Assembly: GCA_012841165.1 (NCBI GenBank)
Contig: DUVF01000050.1
Location: forward strand, 1 to 64,000
DNA length: 64,000 bases
DNA from: Clostridiales bacterium
GTDB taxonomy: Bacteria; Bacillota; Clostridia; Peptostreptococcales; Anaerovoracaceae
Reading direction: 5' to 3'
The notes under the pieces are model-generated. The model saw only the letters and a list, made by a program, of their open reading frames with translations, was not told the origin of the DNA and ran no database searches. This document shows positions 45,531 to 54,909 of the stretch, piece after piece. The number at the start of each line of letters is the position of its first letter. The stretch's first letter is position 1. The translations under genes were made by a program, and so were the position numbers.

Positions 45531-46667
45531 TTATGTCTTGGAAGCTGGTCGCTCGCTATCAAGCACTTTTTTCAGTCGCTGAATAAAGCGTTCGGTTTGT
45601 TCTGTGGTACCGGTGCTAACTCTGATCCAGTTATCCCAACCCCAATAAAAACCCGGGCGCACGATGGTCCCTAAGCGCAGGAGTTGATCAAACAGCCGGC
45701 GCGAATCAATGCCTGTGTCGACAAAAATGAAATTTGCCGCAGACGGAAAATAGTCCAGATCCCACTCATTGAATGCATTCATCATCCGATCCAGCGAGCG
45801 TCGATTCATTTCCAGTGTCTTTTTAAGATGATCCTCGTCTTTGAGCGCGCCGCGGGCTGCCTCCTGCGCCAAGCGGTTGACACCGAAAATCAGCTTTATT
45901 TTGTTCAGCTCTGTTGCCAATTCAACCGAGCTGATCAAGTAACCGATCCGAACACCGGCGATGCCGGAAATCTTAGAAAAGGTGCGCAGAATGATCGTCC
46001 TCGGCCTTTTTGCCAACAGCGAAATAGTATCGGGATAGTTGGGACATGAAGCCGCGAACTCATAATAAGCTTCATCGATCAACAATGGCAGATCAGACGG
46101 GACTTTCTGCAAAAACACTTCCAATTGCTCTTTCGAGATATAGTTCCCGGTAGGATTATTGGGGCTGCACAGATATATCAGCTTGGTCTTGGGATTGATC
46201 GCTGCCGCCATGCCCGGGAGATCGAAATCTTTATCCTTAAATGAAACACGAACGGTGGTCGCGCCCATCAGTCCTGCCGTAATGCCGTATATCCCAAACG
46301 TCGGATCGGCGGTGATGATTTCATCTCTCTGGTTTATAAAGGTCTGGGCGATCAGCTGGATCAATTCCTCTCCGCCATTGCCAAATACCAACTGATTCTC
46401 TGCTACACCGAGTTTTTCGGCGAGCTCCCTGCGAAGTTCCGGACAACCTGCCTCTGGATAAAAATGGATGTCGGCTGCTGCCTGCCGAACCGCTTCCACG
46501 GCTTTCGGAGAAGGGCCCAGCTGATTCTCGTTTGAGGCCAGTTTGTCGATCTCATTCAAGCCCAGTTCCATTTTGACCTCCTCGACCGGTTTGCCTGGCA
46601 CATAAGCTTGAAACGACTTTGTTTCCTTCCTGAAAATATCATCCATGGCTAATTTATTTCCTTTCAT
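45531..46667 (-). CDS. hisC: histidinol-phosphate aminotransferase family enzyme
   Basis: A 378-residue class-I PLP aminotransferase of the HisC type. It has KLASNENQLGPSPKA, the GNGGEELI turn, CSPNNPTGNYI, DEAYYEF and the PLP-lysine motif RTFSKISGIAGVRIGY. HisC proteins act on histidinol phosphate, and many also transaminate aromatic amino acids. No other his gene is here. The start is uncertain: the ATG at 46667 has AGGAG ten bases upstream, while the ATG at 46646 has AAAGGA further away. A frame to 46787 overlaps the upstream gene and is rejected. It lies 18 bases before a racemase. Confidence 0.86.
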   Translation of the reverse strand: MKGNKLAMDDIFRKETKSFQAYVPGKPVEEVKMELGLNEIDKLASNENQLGPSPKAVEAVRQAAADIHFYPEAGCPELRRELAEKLGVAENQLVFGNGGEELIQLIAQTFINQRDEIITADPTFGIYGITAGLMGATTVRVSFKDKDFDLPGMAAAINPKTKLIYLCSPNNPTGNYISKEQLEVFLQKVPSDLPLLIDEAYYEFAASCPNYPDTISLLAKRPRTIILRTFSKISGIAGVRIGYLISSVELATELNKIKLIFGVNRLAQEAARGALKDEDHLKKTLEMNRRSLDRMMNAFNEWDLDYFPSAANFIFVDTGIDSRRLFDQLLRLGTIVRPGFYWGWDNWIRVSTGTTEQTERFIQRLKKVLDSERPASKT

Positions 46668-46695
46668 TCCAGCGTATCTCCTGCCAGTCTGCTTT

Positions 46696-48714
46696 TTACT
46701 CGACATCCTGCAGAACATCTTTGATCGTTGACAGCACCGTATTATATTTCCCCACCTGGCTGACGCTGAAGTCCTCTGGTCTGGCATTTTTTACCTGATC
46801 GACCATGCGCAAAATTCTTGAGTTAACAAACACCGTCTCGACGAATTTCCCTTTTAAAGCGACTTTGCTGTAAGGAGTAAAGTTTTCTCCTATCACATAG
46901 GTGTTCGCTCCAAAATTGAAAATATCGGTCACCCGGATCGGTCGGAACCCCATTTGCAATGGCGTCGGCTCAAAGGGGTTTTTCCCTTCGAAAATATATT
47001 TTTGACCATATAACATATCATATTGCAGGGCTTCAAGATTGTCCAGATACTTGTGACTGTCTTTCTGGGTCTGATGGAACCAAGTCATTATGCCATTGTG
47101 AATGTCCAGGCGCCCCAGAATCTCCGAGCATAATTGATAGGCCATCAAGTTTTTATCAATTTTCCCTAGCTGAAAATTTGCCCACACAACATACTCCGTA
47201 TCGTAAATCGTAGAATCGATCAGATCTTCGTCGTTGATATCCAGTACAGGTAAGTGATCGCCATAAAAAACCACTATGGTCGGCTCAGGATGATTCTTCA
47301 GTTGCCGGGTCAGGCTTCCAATCAACTGATCCATTTCATAAACCTGTTGCAAATAGTATTCCATCTCATTTTTAGCCTCTTCGCTCTCCACTGGAGAAAT
47401 CAGGCGGACCGACAATTCATCTGGCTCGTAACGCGGATTTGAAGGATATCGTCCATGTCCTTGTACGGAGATAGCGAAGATAAAATCATTTCCCGGGGTT
47501 GATTCCAAAGCGGCCATAATCTCGTTTTCCAAAACAGCATCCTTTGCCCATTTTTTAGGCGTCAAGCGAATCCGATTCATGTATTCGACCGAAGTGAACG
47601 TGTCGAAACCAAGATTGGAAAAAATAACGTTCCGGTCATAGAATGCGCCCCGATGATTATGAATAGCGTGCCGCTTATACCCCAGTTTTTTGAGAGTGGT
47701 ATTGATGCTCTCACAGGTTTGATCTTTGATGACTGTTTTGTAGGGATATTCGCCAGGCCCGAATGATTTTATCCGCATGCCGGTGAGGATCTCAAATTCT
47801 GTATTGGCAGTACCGGCTCCCACCGAAGGAACGACAAGGCGACCGGTGCTTCCTGTCTTCTGCAGCTCCCGGAAGTTTGGAATCGGGTCGGTCGAATATG
47901 TCATGTTTTTTATACGTAAAGGATCAATGAATGATTCCAGCTGAACAAACAAAATGTTTGGTTTAAAGTCGGGTTGCCCGGCAACGATATCGGTTACAAG
48001 CAAACGAGAGTTCGCCTCAGGTATGCCGGGCGGAACGCCCTCCTCAAAAATCTTCAAAATCGCTTCCTCGGAGTAGTCGGCCGGTCGATGAATGCCTCTG
48101 TTCAGCCAGGTGTTGAAAAAGCAATAGGGCACACCGTAATCTTCATAGGCGTAACCGAGGTTGCCAAAATAGGAGGATAGCCAGCGCTGGTTCAAGCCAA
48201 CCCCGGTCATTCCCCACAGAGCGACGATCAGGACCACGATCAGTAGAAGATTGGTTTTGTAAGGAATCCGTTCTTTCTTTTTTGGCGCAAATAAAAAGGT
48301 CAGCACCATCAGGCCAAGCCCTAAAGCAATACCCAGCACCATTATAACAATGCCGCGCGTGCTCATGTAATTAGGCAGAATGGACAAGCCGTTTTCGAGC
48401 AGGGAGAGATCTGAAACGGTAAAGGGTGTCATCCGAAAAGAAAGAATCACACCGTTGATGGAGCCAAGAAGAATCCAGAATAACGAAATTATGACTTTAA
48501 CAAACAGCCGTCGTCGGAACAGCAAGGAAGCCGATAAAGTGGTCATGATCATCAAGGCATTGTAAAAAAACGGCCCGCAGGATTCAACCATAAAAGCAAA
48601 GGCCTTGAACAGCGAATGCCGGCCAGCTGCCTCAATAAACAGATTAAGGATAAGCGCGTGAACGATTATCAAAGTCATTTCGTTCCCGCTGATTTTTATC
48701 AGTAATTTCTTCAA
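46696..48714 (-). CDS. LTA synthase-like membrane sulfatase-fold protein
   Basis: A 672-residue protein with about five N-terminal transmembrane segments (to residue 195) and a sulfatase-fold extracellular domain (from about 250). The domain has the motifs ILFVQLESFIDPL, VGAGTANTEFEILTG (with the nucleophile threonine in GTANTEFE) and VVFYGDHLPV, as in LtaS and related phosphoglycerol transferases. It would polymerise or attach glycerol phosphate outside the cell. A C-terminal 60-residue beta-rich extension follows. The TTG start at 48714 overlaps the rsmA stop by four bases, with GGAGG ten bases upstream. Confidence 0.86.
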   Translation of the reverse strand: MKKLLIKISGNEMTLIIVHALILNLFIEAAGRHSLFKAFAFMVESCGPFFYNALMIMTTLSASLLFRRRLFVKVIISLFWILLGSINGVILSFRMTPFTVSDLSLLENGLSILPNYMSTRGIVIMVLGIALGLGLMVLTFLFAPKKKERIPYKTNLLLIVVLIVALWGMTGVGLNQRWLSSYFGNLGYAYEDYGVPYCFFNTWLNRGIHRPADYSEEAILKIFEEGVPPGIPEANSRLLVTDIVAGQPDFKPNILFVQLESFIDPLRIKNMTYSTDPIPNFRELQKTGSTGRLVVPSVGAGTANTEFEILTGMRIKSFGPGEYPYKTVIKDQTCESINTTLKKLGYKRHAIHNHRGAFYDRNVIFSNLGFDTFTSVEYMNRIRLTPKKWAKDAVLENEIMAALESTPGNDFIFAISVQGHGRYPSNPRYEPDELSVRLISPVESEEAKNEMEYYLQQVYEMDQLIGSLTRQLKNHPEPTIVVFYGDHLPVLDINDEDLIDSTIYDTEYVVWANFQLGKIDKNLMAYQLCSEILGRLDIHNGIMTWFHQTQKDSHKYLDNLEALQYDMLYGQKYIFEGKNPFEPTPLQMGFRPIRVTDIFNFGANTYVIGENFTPYSKVALKGKFVETVFVNSRILRMVDQVKNARPEDFSVSQVGKYNTVLSTIKDVLQDVE

Positions 48715-49586
48715 CGGATAATTGCCTCCGTCAGATTGGCAAATTCTTGCAGGCTGAGCGTTTCCGCCCGTCTGCCCGGATCGATTGCAGCTGCCGCAAA
48801 AGCTTCGGTCAGGCTCTCGCGACCGTGACCGCGAATCCCCGCCAGCGCGTTTTGCAAGGTTTTTCTTCTTTGGCCAAAGGCTGTCCTAACCGTATGGAAA
48901 AAAGCTGCCTCGTCTGAAACTTTAACGCTTGGCTGCTCAAGGATTGTCAACCGGAGGACCGCGGAAGCGACTTTTGGTTTTGGGACGAAGGCTTCAGCAG
49001 AAACATCCAGCAGGTGCTCGACCCGACAATGATATTGGACAGCAACCGACAACGCTCCAAAAACTCGGCTGCCCGGTCCTGCTGCGATTCTGTCGGCAAC
49101 CTCCTTTTGAACCATCACTGTGAGTGTCGAAATTTTTTGCCGGTTCGATACTTCCAAAAGATGCATCAACAATGGCGTCGTAATATAATAGGGCAGGTTG
49201 CCCAAAACCTTCACTCTCTGGCCGGGCGCCAGGCAAACCCCTGCTTCTTCAATAATGTCGGAGATCTGTTTTTTCATGATGTCTCCCTGCAAAATTTTTA
49301 CATTCGGGCGGCTGTTAAATTTTGCCAACAGAATGGGTGTCAGTCTTTCATCGATCTCCAATGCAACCACCGCTTGAGCACGCTCTGCCAAAAGTATTGT
49401 CAGAGCTCCGTCACCCGGACCTATTTCTACCACAATGTCCTGGCTATTGATCAGAGCTCCTTCGACAATAGCTGCAACCACAGAACTATCCCTCAAGAAG
49501 TTTTGTCCCAGACTTTTTCGAAAGGCGAATCTATTCGACGGACGTTTTTTCCGGCTGATTGTCACAGAGCTCTTTTGCTGCTTCAT
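48711..49586 (-). CDS. rsmA: 16S rRNA (adenine1518/1519-N6) dimethyltransferase
   Basis: RsmA (KsgA) dimethylates two adjacent adenines in 16S rRNA during small-subunit maturation. From the ATG at 49586 the protein is 291 residues and has SLGQNFLRDSS, the SAM motif VEIGPGDGALT, LQGDIM, LGNLPYYITTPLL and VQKEVADRI. GAGAGGAG is placed well upstream of this ATG, and the longer frame to 49613 is not needed. The start lies inside the 3' end of rnmV (56 bases of overlap), a common rnmV-rsmA arrangement. Confidence 0.96.
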   Translation of the reverse strand: MKQQKSSVTISRKKRPSNRFAFRKSLGQNFLRDSSVVAAIVEGALINSQDIVVEIGPGDGALTILLAERAQAVVALEIDERLTPILLAKFNSRPNVKILQGDIMKKQISDIIEEAGVCLAPGQRVKVLGNLPYYITTPLLMHLLEVSNRQKISTLTVMVQKEVADRIAAGPGSRVFGALSVAVQYHCRVEHLLDVSAEAFVPKPKVASAVLRLTILEQPSVKVSDEAAFFHTVRTAFGQRRKTLQNALAGIRGHGRESLTEAFAAAAIDPGRRAETLSLQEFANLTEAIIR

Positions 49587-50118
49587 GGTCAAACTCCTCT
49601 CGCCTAACAGCAAAAAGATTCAAGCGGCTGACAAAGGTCTTGGCATTTGCGGCGCCAATGCCCAAGCGTGCCCCTACGCGATTACGCCGTTCTTCACAGC
49701 CCGGCGTGCCGGCCAGACGGTAATGCCGCAGATCTTCGATTGTATAGGGCGGCTCCACTGCCTCGGCAGGTGTAGCCGCGCGGGCTTTCAACAACGCCTT
49801 GCAGATACGATCCGGCGCGGCGTGTTCAATGCCAATATCGCAGTTGGCGGACGACTCTGCCTTTTCTAAAAAAGCATGCCTGGCTGTCGGAAAGCGTTCG
49901 CTTAAGCGGCTTCGAATCTGCTCTCCGGCATGATCGGGGTCAGTCAGTATAATCAAACCACTCCTCTGATTGGCTGCCTCAAGCAGTTTCCAACTGCGCT
50001 CTGATATTGCGTATCCGCTTATTACAATAACGGGAGCCTGAACGGCTTCTCGCACTGCCCTGGCGTCGTTGCGACCCTCAACCACGATGGCTTCATTAAT
50101 TCTCGGTCGCTTGTCCAT
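49531..50118 (-). CDS. rnmV: ribonuclease M5 (5S rRNA maturase)
   Basis: RNase M5 matures the ends of 5S rRNA in Firmicutes. The TOPRIM domain begins INEAIVVEGRND (E and D motif) and continues with ILTDPDHAGEQIRS (DxD motif). A helical C-terminal domain follows, with NRVGARLGIGAANAKTFVSRLN. The ATG at 50118 is supported by AGGAAG and by the family start. The gene overlaps the end of divIC by 23 bases and the start of rsmA by 56, so translation of the three is probably linked. Confidence 0.92.
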   Translation of the reverse strand: MDKRPRINEAIVVEGRNDARAVREAVQAPVIVISGYAISERSWKLLEAANQRSGLIILTDPDHAGEQIRSRLSERFPTARHAFLEKAESSANCDIGIEHAAPDRICKALLKARAATPAEAVEPPYTIEDLRHYRLAGTPGCEERRNRVGARLGIGAANAKTFVSRLNLFAVRREEFDHEAAKELCDNQPEKTSVE

Positions 50119-50482
50119 TCGATTTATCTTCCTGCCCGGATTGCCCGCCGGCTTTATCTTCACTTTCCACAATAACATATAACATTTCATCAGGAAGGAT
50201 CATCTTGAGTTCCTCCCTGGCCTTTTTCTCGATATAACCGTCACTGTCAATCGACTTAAGTTCCTTTTTCAATCGTTCGCGCTCTTGGGTGAGCCTTTCC
50301 AGCTCTGTCTGAGCTTGTCGGGCTTCTATTTTTAACGCAATCAGACGGTAGCCGGAGACTGCTATCACCAGAAAGAGAAGGCCGCAAATCAAAATTAACA
50401 GCCAACGTTTTTTAGAAGGCTGGATCCTATCTGCTTGTTTGTGCTTTTTCTTGGCTGCTTTAGCGGTCGTATCTTTCTTCAT
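50096..50482 (-). CDS. divIC: FtsB/DivIC-type septum formation protein
   Basis: A 128-residue bitopic protein. A basic, lysine-rich cytoplasmic N terminus (1-27) is followed by one transmembrane segment (WLLILICGLLFLVIAVSGY) and a coiled coil (about 50-90, with heptads in ELERLTQERERLKKEL). The conserved EKKAREELKMILPDE block comes after that. This is the FtsB/DivIC layout, where the coiled coil binds FtsL/DivIB at the division site. The last 30 residues are hydrophilic. It lies between walK and rnmV on the same strand. Confidence 0.88.
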   Translation of the reverse strand: MKKDTTAKAAKKKHKQADRIQPSKKRWLLILICGLLFLVIAVSGYRLIALKIEARQAQTELERLTQERERLKKELKSIDSDGYIEKKAREELKMILPDEMLYVIVESEDKAGGQSGQEDKSNGQATEN

Positions 50483-50489
50483 CTTTCGT

Positions 50490-52301
50490 TCATCCCAACG
50501 GATTGCTGCCCAATTGCGATAATGGCAAGCGAACAGTGACGGTAGTGCCTTCTCCGACCTGACTGGTCAGTTCAATCGTTCCTGAATGCTCTTCTATTAT
50601 TTGGCGGGCTATCGGTAAACCCAGGCCGGTACCACCCAAGTCGCGGGAGCGAGCCTTATCGACCCGATAAAAACGTTCAAAAACGCGATTGATTTCGTTT
50701 GTGCTGATGCCAATGCCATTATCGATAACACGAAACCCAACATCAATTCCTTCAACAAAGGTTTCGATTCTGATGGTCGTATCGTTCAAAGAATATTTGA
50801 TTGCATTGCTGAGGAGATTTAAAACCACCTGTTCTATACGATCCCGGTCAACCAAGACCGGCAACCTGGCTGAGGCACTGTAATCGCTGACCAGAGTTTG
50901 GCTTTTAGCTGACGCCGTCAGTTCCATTTTGGTAACGGCCGAGTGAATGATCGTAATTAAATTGCTCTCCTTTTTAGTTAATCTTTCCTGTTGATTGTCC
51001 AGCTTGGACAGCTGCAGTAATTCTCTGACTAAACGGTTCATGCGGTCTGTTTCCGCATCAATTACGTTCAGAAAATTCCTGATTGTCGAAAGATCTTCAA
51101 TCTCGTGCTCAAGCAGAGTTTCTGTATATCCCTTGATCGTCGTCAAAGGCGTCTTCAGTTCATGTGATACATTGGCGACAAAATCGCGCTGCATAGTCTC
51201 AAGCTTTTGTTGTTCGGTAATATCTCTGATTAGCAGGATGATGCCGATATCTTCGTTGTTGTCGTCTCTAAACCTATCATAGCGCACAGAATAGGAGCGA
51301 TTCCCTGATTCCAGCACTTCCTCTGCCCCGCCCGCTTTGCTCTTCTCCAATATGTTTTGAAACTCAAGCTTTTTGTTAAAGCGCTGGATGATATCGTCGT
51401 AATTTTTTTCTTCTATGCTGCGCTGGCCGATCATCAACATCCGCATGGCAGCGGGATTCGCCAATACAATGCGGCGGTCCATGCCGATTGCCAGAAGGCC
51501 GTCTGCCATATGCTGTACGATGGTCTCCAATTTACTCTTTTCGTTGGAGATCTCCTGCAATGTAAAATCCAATTTCTCCCGCAGCAAATCAAACATCTCT
51601 GCCAGACGCCCTATTTCATCGTCAGACTTGGCATTGATCGCCTGGCTGAAATCGCCGGTCGACATTCGCTCAGCTTTAGCTGTCAATTCGTTGATGGGAA
51701 TCGTAATACTGCGGGCGATGAAGAAGCCTAAAATAACCGTAATAAACAAAGCGATTAGCATTGCCCGCAAGAATATAGCCTTGGATTTTTCCTGCATTTG
51801 ATAGATGTCGGACAGATCAGCCCGCAGGCAAACAACGCCGGTGACATTGTTCTGATATTTGATCGGGAAAAACATACTTTTTATGGGAATGCCTGAGGCT
51901 AAAACGCTGTCCGCCTCCGCTGACCGACCGTTTAGAGCGCCGGCCAGCGCCGTCTGGTCAAACAATGCCGTCCCGCTTTGTCCGACATGATCCTGTTTGC
52001 TGGCGGCAATAATGACCAGCTTATTGTCCACTACAAAAATTTCTTCAGAAATCGTGCCCGCCCAGGCGCTGATATCTTGTTGAATTTTTGACTGGTTTTC
52101 CGCTAAATTAGAATAGCTTTGCAAGAACTGAAAATTTTCTTTGACGATTTTCGAGATGTTGCTGCGCGTCGACTGCATCTGGTAAGATTCCAGCGCGCTC
52201 ATAATCAAAACGCCAGTGATGGTCATGGCGATAAAGATGAGCAAAAAATAAATCAGAACGATCCGCCAGCGGATGCTGTTCCAAATATTTCGAATCCGCA
52301 T
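50490..52301 (-). CDS. walK: sensor histidine kinase WalK
   Basis: A 603-residue kinase of the essential cell-wall two-component system. It has TM1 (about 10-31), an extracytoplasmic sensor domain, TM2 (about 180-200), HAMP (202-254) and a PAS domain (about 265-360) with ILVIRDITEQQ-type sequence. HisKA follows with FVANVSHELKTPLT (His near 378), then HATPase with NLLSNAIKYS and DLGGTGLGLPIA. The N-terminal domain order with HAMP and PAS separates WalK from PhoR-type kinases. AGGAGG precedes the ATG. Genes walH, walI and walJ are not next to it. Confidence 0.93.
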   Translation of the reverse strand: MRIRNIWNSIRWRIVLIYFLLIFIAMTITGVLIMSALESYQMQSTRSNISKIVKENFQFLQSYSNLAENQSKIQQDISAWAGTISEEIFVVDNKLVIIAASKQDHVGQSGTALFDQTALAGALNGRSAEADSVLASGIPIKSMFFPIKYQNNVTGVVCLRADLSDIYQMQEKSKAIFLRAMLIALFITVILGFFIARSITIPINELTAKAERMSTGDFSQAINAKSDDEIGRLAEMFDLLREKLDFTLQEISNEKSKLETIVQHMADGLLAIGMDRRIVLANPAAMRMLMIGQRSIEEKNYDDIIQRFNKKLEFQNILEKSKAGGAEEVLESGNRSYSVRYDRFRDDNNEDIGIILLIRDITEQQKLETMQRDFVANVSHELKTPLTTIKGYTETLLEHEIEDLSTIRNFLNVIDAETDRMNRLVRELLQLSKLDNQQERLTKKESNLITIIHSAVTKMELTASAKSQTLVSDYSASARLPVLVDRDRIEQVVLNLLSNAIKYSLNDTTIRIETFVEGIDVGFRVIDNGIGISTNEINRVFERFYRVDKARSRDLGGTGLGLPIARQIIEEHSGTIELTSQVGEGTTVTVRLPLSQLGSNPLG

Positions 52302-52305
52302 GGAA

Positions 52306-53004
52306 TCACGGCCTCCTGAAATAGTAGCCGATTCCCCGTTTGGTCAGAATATATTGAGGATCGCTTGAATCGTCTTCGAGTTTTTCTCTGAGACGCCGAA
52401 CCGTAACATCGACTGTTCGAATGTCTCCATAATACTCATATCCCCAGACCTCTTCAAGCAATTGTTCGCGGGTGAACACCCTGTTTTCTCGTTCTGCCAG
52501 ATATTTAAGCAATTCGAACTCGCGAAGAGTTAGATCCAGAGCCTGGCCATTTTTGCTGACTTCGTAACGATTCATGTCGATGGACAGGTTTCCAAAGCGG
52601 CGGCTGTTGGCCGACAGCTCGGAATTTCGGTCATTGCTGTCTGTCCTGCGGATATTGGCGCGAATTCGCGCTACCAACTCCCTGATGCTGAAAGGTTTGG
52701 TGATGTAATCGTCAGCACCCAGTTCCAGGCCCAGCACCTTGTCAACTTCTTCTTCTTTGGCCGTCAGCATGATTATGGGAACGCTGCTACTTTCACGGAT
52801 TTTTTTGCAGACTTGAAAACCATCGAGCTCCGGCAACATGACATCAAGCAATATCAGATCCGGATTCGATGATAGTGCCTTATCCAAACCCAACTGCCCG
52901 TTAGCTGCGGAATCGGTTTCAAAGCCTTCTTTTTCTAAATTGAACTTTATGATATCGGCAATGGACGACTCGTCCTCGATGATCAATATCTTCTTCGTAT
53001 CCAT
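52306..53004 (-). CDS. walR: response regulator WalR
   Basis: A 232-residue OmpR-type regulator. The receiver domain (1-120) has EDE, the phosphorylated DVMLPELDG aspartate near 52 and the K of ITKPFS near 101. The DNA-binding winged helix (135-228) has LTLREFELLKYLAE and TREQLLEEVWGYEYYGDIRTVDVTVRRLR, close to the WalR pattern. The ATG at 53004 is the family start. WalR controls peptidoglycan hydrolase genes in relatives, which fits the M23 peptidase 27 bases upstream. It is co-oriented with walK, five bases apart. Confidence 0.95.
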   Translation of the reverse strand: MDTKKILIIEDESSIADIIKFNLEKEGFETDSAANGQLGLDKALSSNPDLILLDVMLPELDGFQVCKKIRESSSVPIIMLTAKEEEVDKVLGLELGADDYITKPFSIRELVARIRANIRRTDSNDRNSELSANSRRFGNLSIDMNRYEVSKNGQALDLTLREFELLKYLAERENRVFTREQLLEEVWGYEYYGDIRTVDVTVRRLREKLEDDSSDPQYILTKRGIGYYFRRP

Positions 53005-53030
53005 TTGCACTCTCGGGCGATCGATCACCC

Positions 53031-54830
53031 TTACAGATATTTCAGCGGATTGACCGGCGAACCTTTGATGTGAATCTCAAAATGGAGATGCGGACCGGTA
53101 CTGTTTCCGGTCGAACCAACCTTTGCGATGCTTTGTCCTTTATAAACTTTGGCGCCGGCTTTAACCAGAAGTTTTGAACAATGTCCATAGACGCTAACTC
53201 TATTTCCACCGTGATTTATCCGGACGCAATAACCCAGTCCACCCTCCCAACCAGCTGAAATGACAGTTCCGCCGTCGGCTGCTACAATATTTGTTCCTTT
53301 CGGTGCGGCCAGATCGATACCGTTATGCATTCTGCCCCAGCGCATTCCAAAAGGCGATGACAGGCGACCACGAGTGGGATAGGTAAATTTACCGGATCCG
53401 AGCAGCGCCGGTTTTTTCTTGGTTCCTTTCAAAACAACTTGAGCTACCGGAGGTTTAATGACATTGGAACTAATCTCGCGACGACCGGTTTCCACGCCGT
53501 TGACTTTGATGACCTCGGCAACGATCTGCTTTTCGCCCGGCGTTCCGGTCGACTTTACCCTCTGCTCGTTTTTATATAAAGCATTGGTTTCTTCGTATTT
53601 AATCTCATAATTAATCGGCTGAGTATAGGTCGCTAATTCTTTTGTCGTAACTGTCAGAACCGGATTGACCTGGCTCAAGACAAGCTTTTGGCCTACGCGC
53701 AGTTTTGCAGGAACCACTCCGGGATTTGAATTTGCTAAATCTGATGGGGTCAGCCGATTTAGTTTCGCAATCTCGTTAAAGGTTTCGCCGGACTTAACCG
53801 TATAGGTTCTTTTTTCGGTCGATCCGGTAAGCATGAAACGCACCGCTTCCTCTTCTGATTGTATGTTATGCAGCTTAGTTTCCTGCTTTTTTATGCTAAT
53901 CTCTTCAGCAAAGTGTGATTCAACATATTCCACGCCATCGCGCTTAGCCATATATTGCTCTTTGACCCTTTGCAGGATGCGATTGGCTGTATTTTTACTG
54001 TCTACTAAAACTTTTTCCTCCCCATCGACCAGCACGGAATAGGCGACAGCGTTCATGTCGCTCAAATAGGTAAAAGTTTCCAGTATCTGGTCGGGATCAT
54101 CGATCTCCTTGTTCCAGCCAACTACTTTTTTAAACTTGATGCTCTTATCTTGATCGAGCATTACTTCAGCTCCATGAATAGAGGGCAGCTTCTCCGCAAT
54201 CAACCCGACTGCCGCTTTCACTACGTTCTGGTCTTTGACTGTTCCCAGCACCTTGCCATTATAGGAATACTCATAATAGGTCATCTTTCCGAGCGCAAAG
54301 ACACCGGATGTCAAAAATAAACAAAGCAATACTGCCGCAGCGACCACCCCGCGCCGCTTCGGCTTCCAGGCCGGACGAAAGCGCGGCTGCTTGTTCTGCT
54401 GCTTATGCTTTTTTTGTTCCAGCTTAGCCTCGAGTGCAAAAATCGCCTTGGCCGCCTTTTTCCGACAGCTTCTCTTGCCTGAATCAATTTTATCAGATAT
54501 CTTGCTGTGGACGGAACCGGTGCTTGTCTTAAGCAGATCGGCAGCATCTCCCGCTGCACTTTGAACGCCTTGTTTAGCTGATCCGGCACATTCGAAAATC
54601 CGGTCAACAAACTCGTCGACGCGGGTATCTGGCTGGATTTTTTCCGGTTTGGTTTGGCGTGTCTGGTCGGTATCAGATTTGTTCAGTCTAACTGTATTTC
54701 GTTTTGAAACGAACGCAGCGCGTTCGGCTCTTTTTTCTGCTGCAATCCGGGCAAGTTCAGCTTCGACCCGGGCAAAATCCTCTTCCCATGAAGAGTGTGA
54801 TTTACATGTTTCCTCAATGTTTTGAGTCAT
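53031..54830 (-). CDS. membrane-anchored M23 peptidase with LysM and G5 domains
   Basis: A 599-residue envelope hydrolase. A charged cytoplasmic N terminus (1-160) precedes one transmembrane segment (about 165-185, VVAAAVLLCLFLTSGVFAL). LysM follows (about 345-390, TYTVKSGETFNEIAKLNRL), then a G5 domain (about 395-470, with KYEETNALYKNEQRV and GVETGRREIS). The M23 endopeptidase domain (about 485-599) has the zinc motif HNGIDLA and HLHFEI. It should cleave peptide bridges in the cell wall. It lies immediately before walR, and its product class is a typical WalR target. An upstream gap of 79 bases precedes it. Confidence 0.93.
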   Translation of the reverse strand: MTQNIEETCKSHSSWEEDFARVEAELARIAAEKRAERAAFVSKRNTVRLNKSDTDQTRQTKPEKIQPDTRVDEFVDRIFECAGSAKQGVQSAAGDAADLLKTSTGSVHSKISDKIDSGKRSCRKKAAKAIFALEAKLEQKKHKQQNKQPRFRPAWKPKRRGVVAAAVLLCLFLTSGVFALGKMTYYEYSYNGKVLGTVKDQNVVKAAVGLIAEKLPSIHGAEVMLDQDKSIKFKKVVGWNKEIDDPDQILETFTYLSDMNAVAYSVLVDGEEKVLVDSKNTANRILQRVKEQYMAKRDGVEYVESHFAEEISIKKQETKLHNIQSEEEAVRFMLTGSTEKRTYTVKSGETFNEIAKLNRLTPSDLANSNPGVVPAKLRVGQKLVLSQVNPVLTVTTKELATYTQPINYEIKYEETNALYKNEQRVKSTGTPGEKQIVAEVIKVNGVETGRREISSNVIKPPVAQVVLKGTKKKPALLGSGKFTYPTRGRLSSPFGMRWGRMHNGIDLAAPKGTNIVAADGGTVISAGWEGGLGYCVRINHGGNRVSVYGHCSKLLVKAGAKVYKGQSIAKVGSTGNSTGPHLHFEIHIKGSPVNPLKYL

Positions 54831-54909
54831 ATGTACCCCCTAATCGTTTTAAGCGATACGGTTTTTCCATATGTACCAACCTACATTATAGCCTCTTTGA
54901 CCTGTTAGT

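Noticed and set aside
53031-54830. WalH/WalI-type regulators expected next to walRK
   Set aside because: The neighbouring gene is an M23 peptidase with LysM and G5 domains, and no YycH/YycI-like sequence is present.
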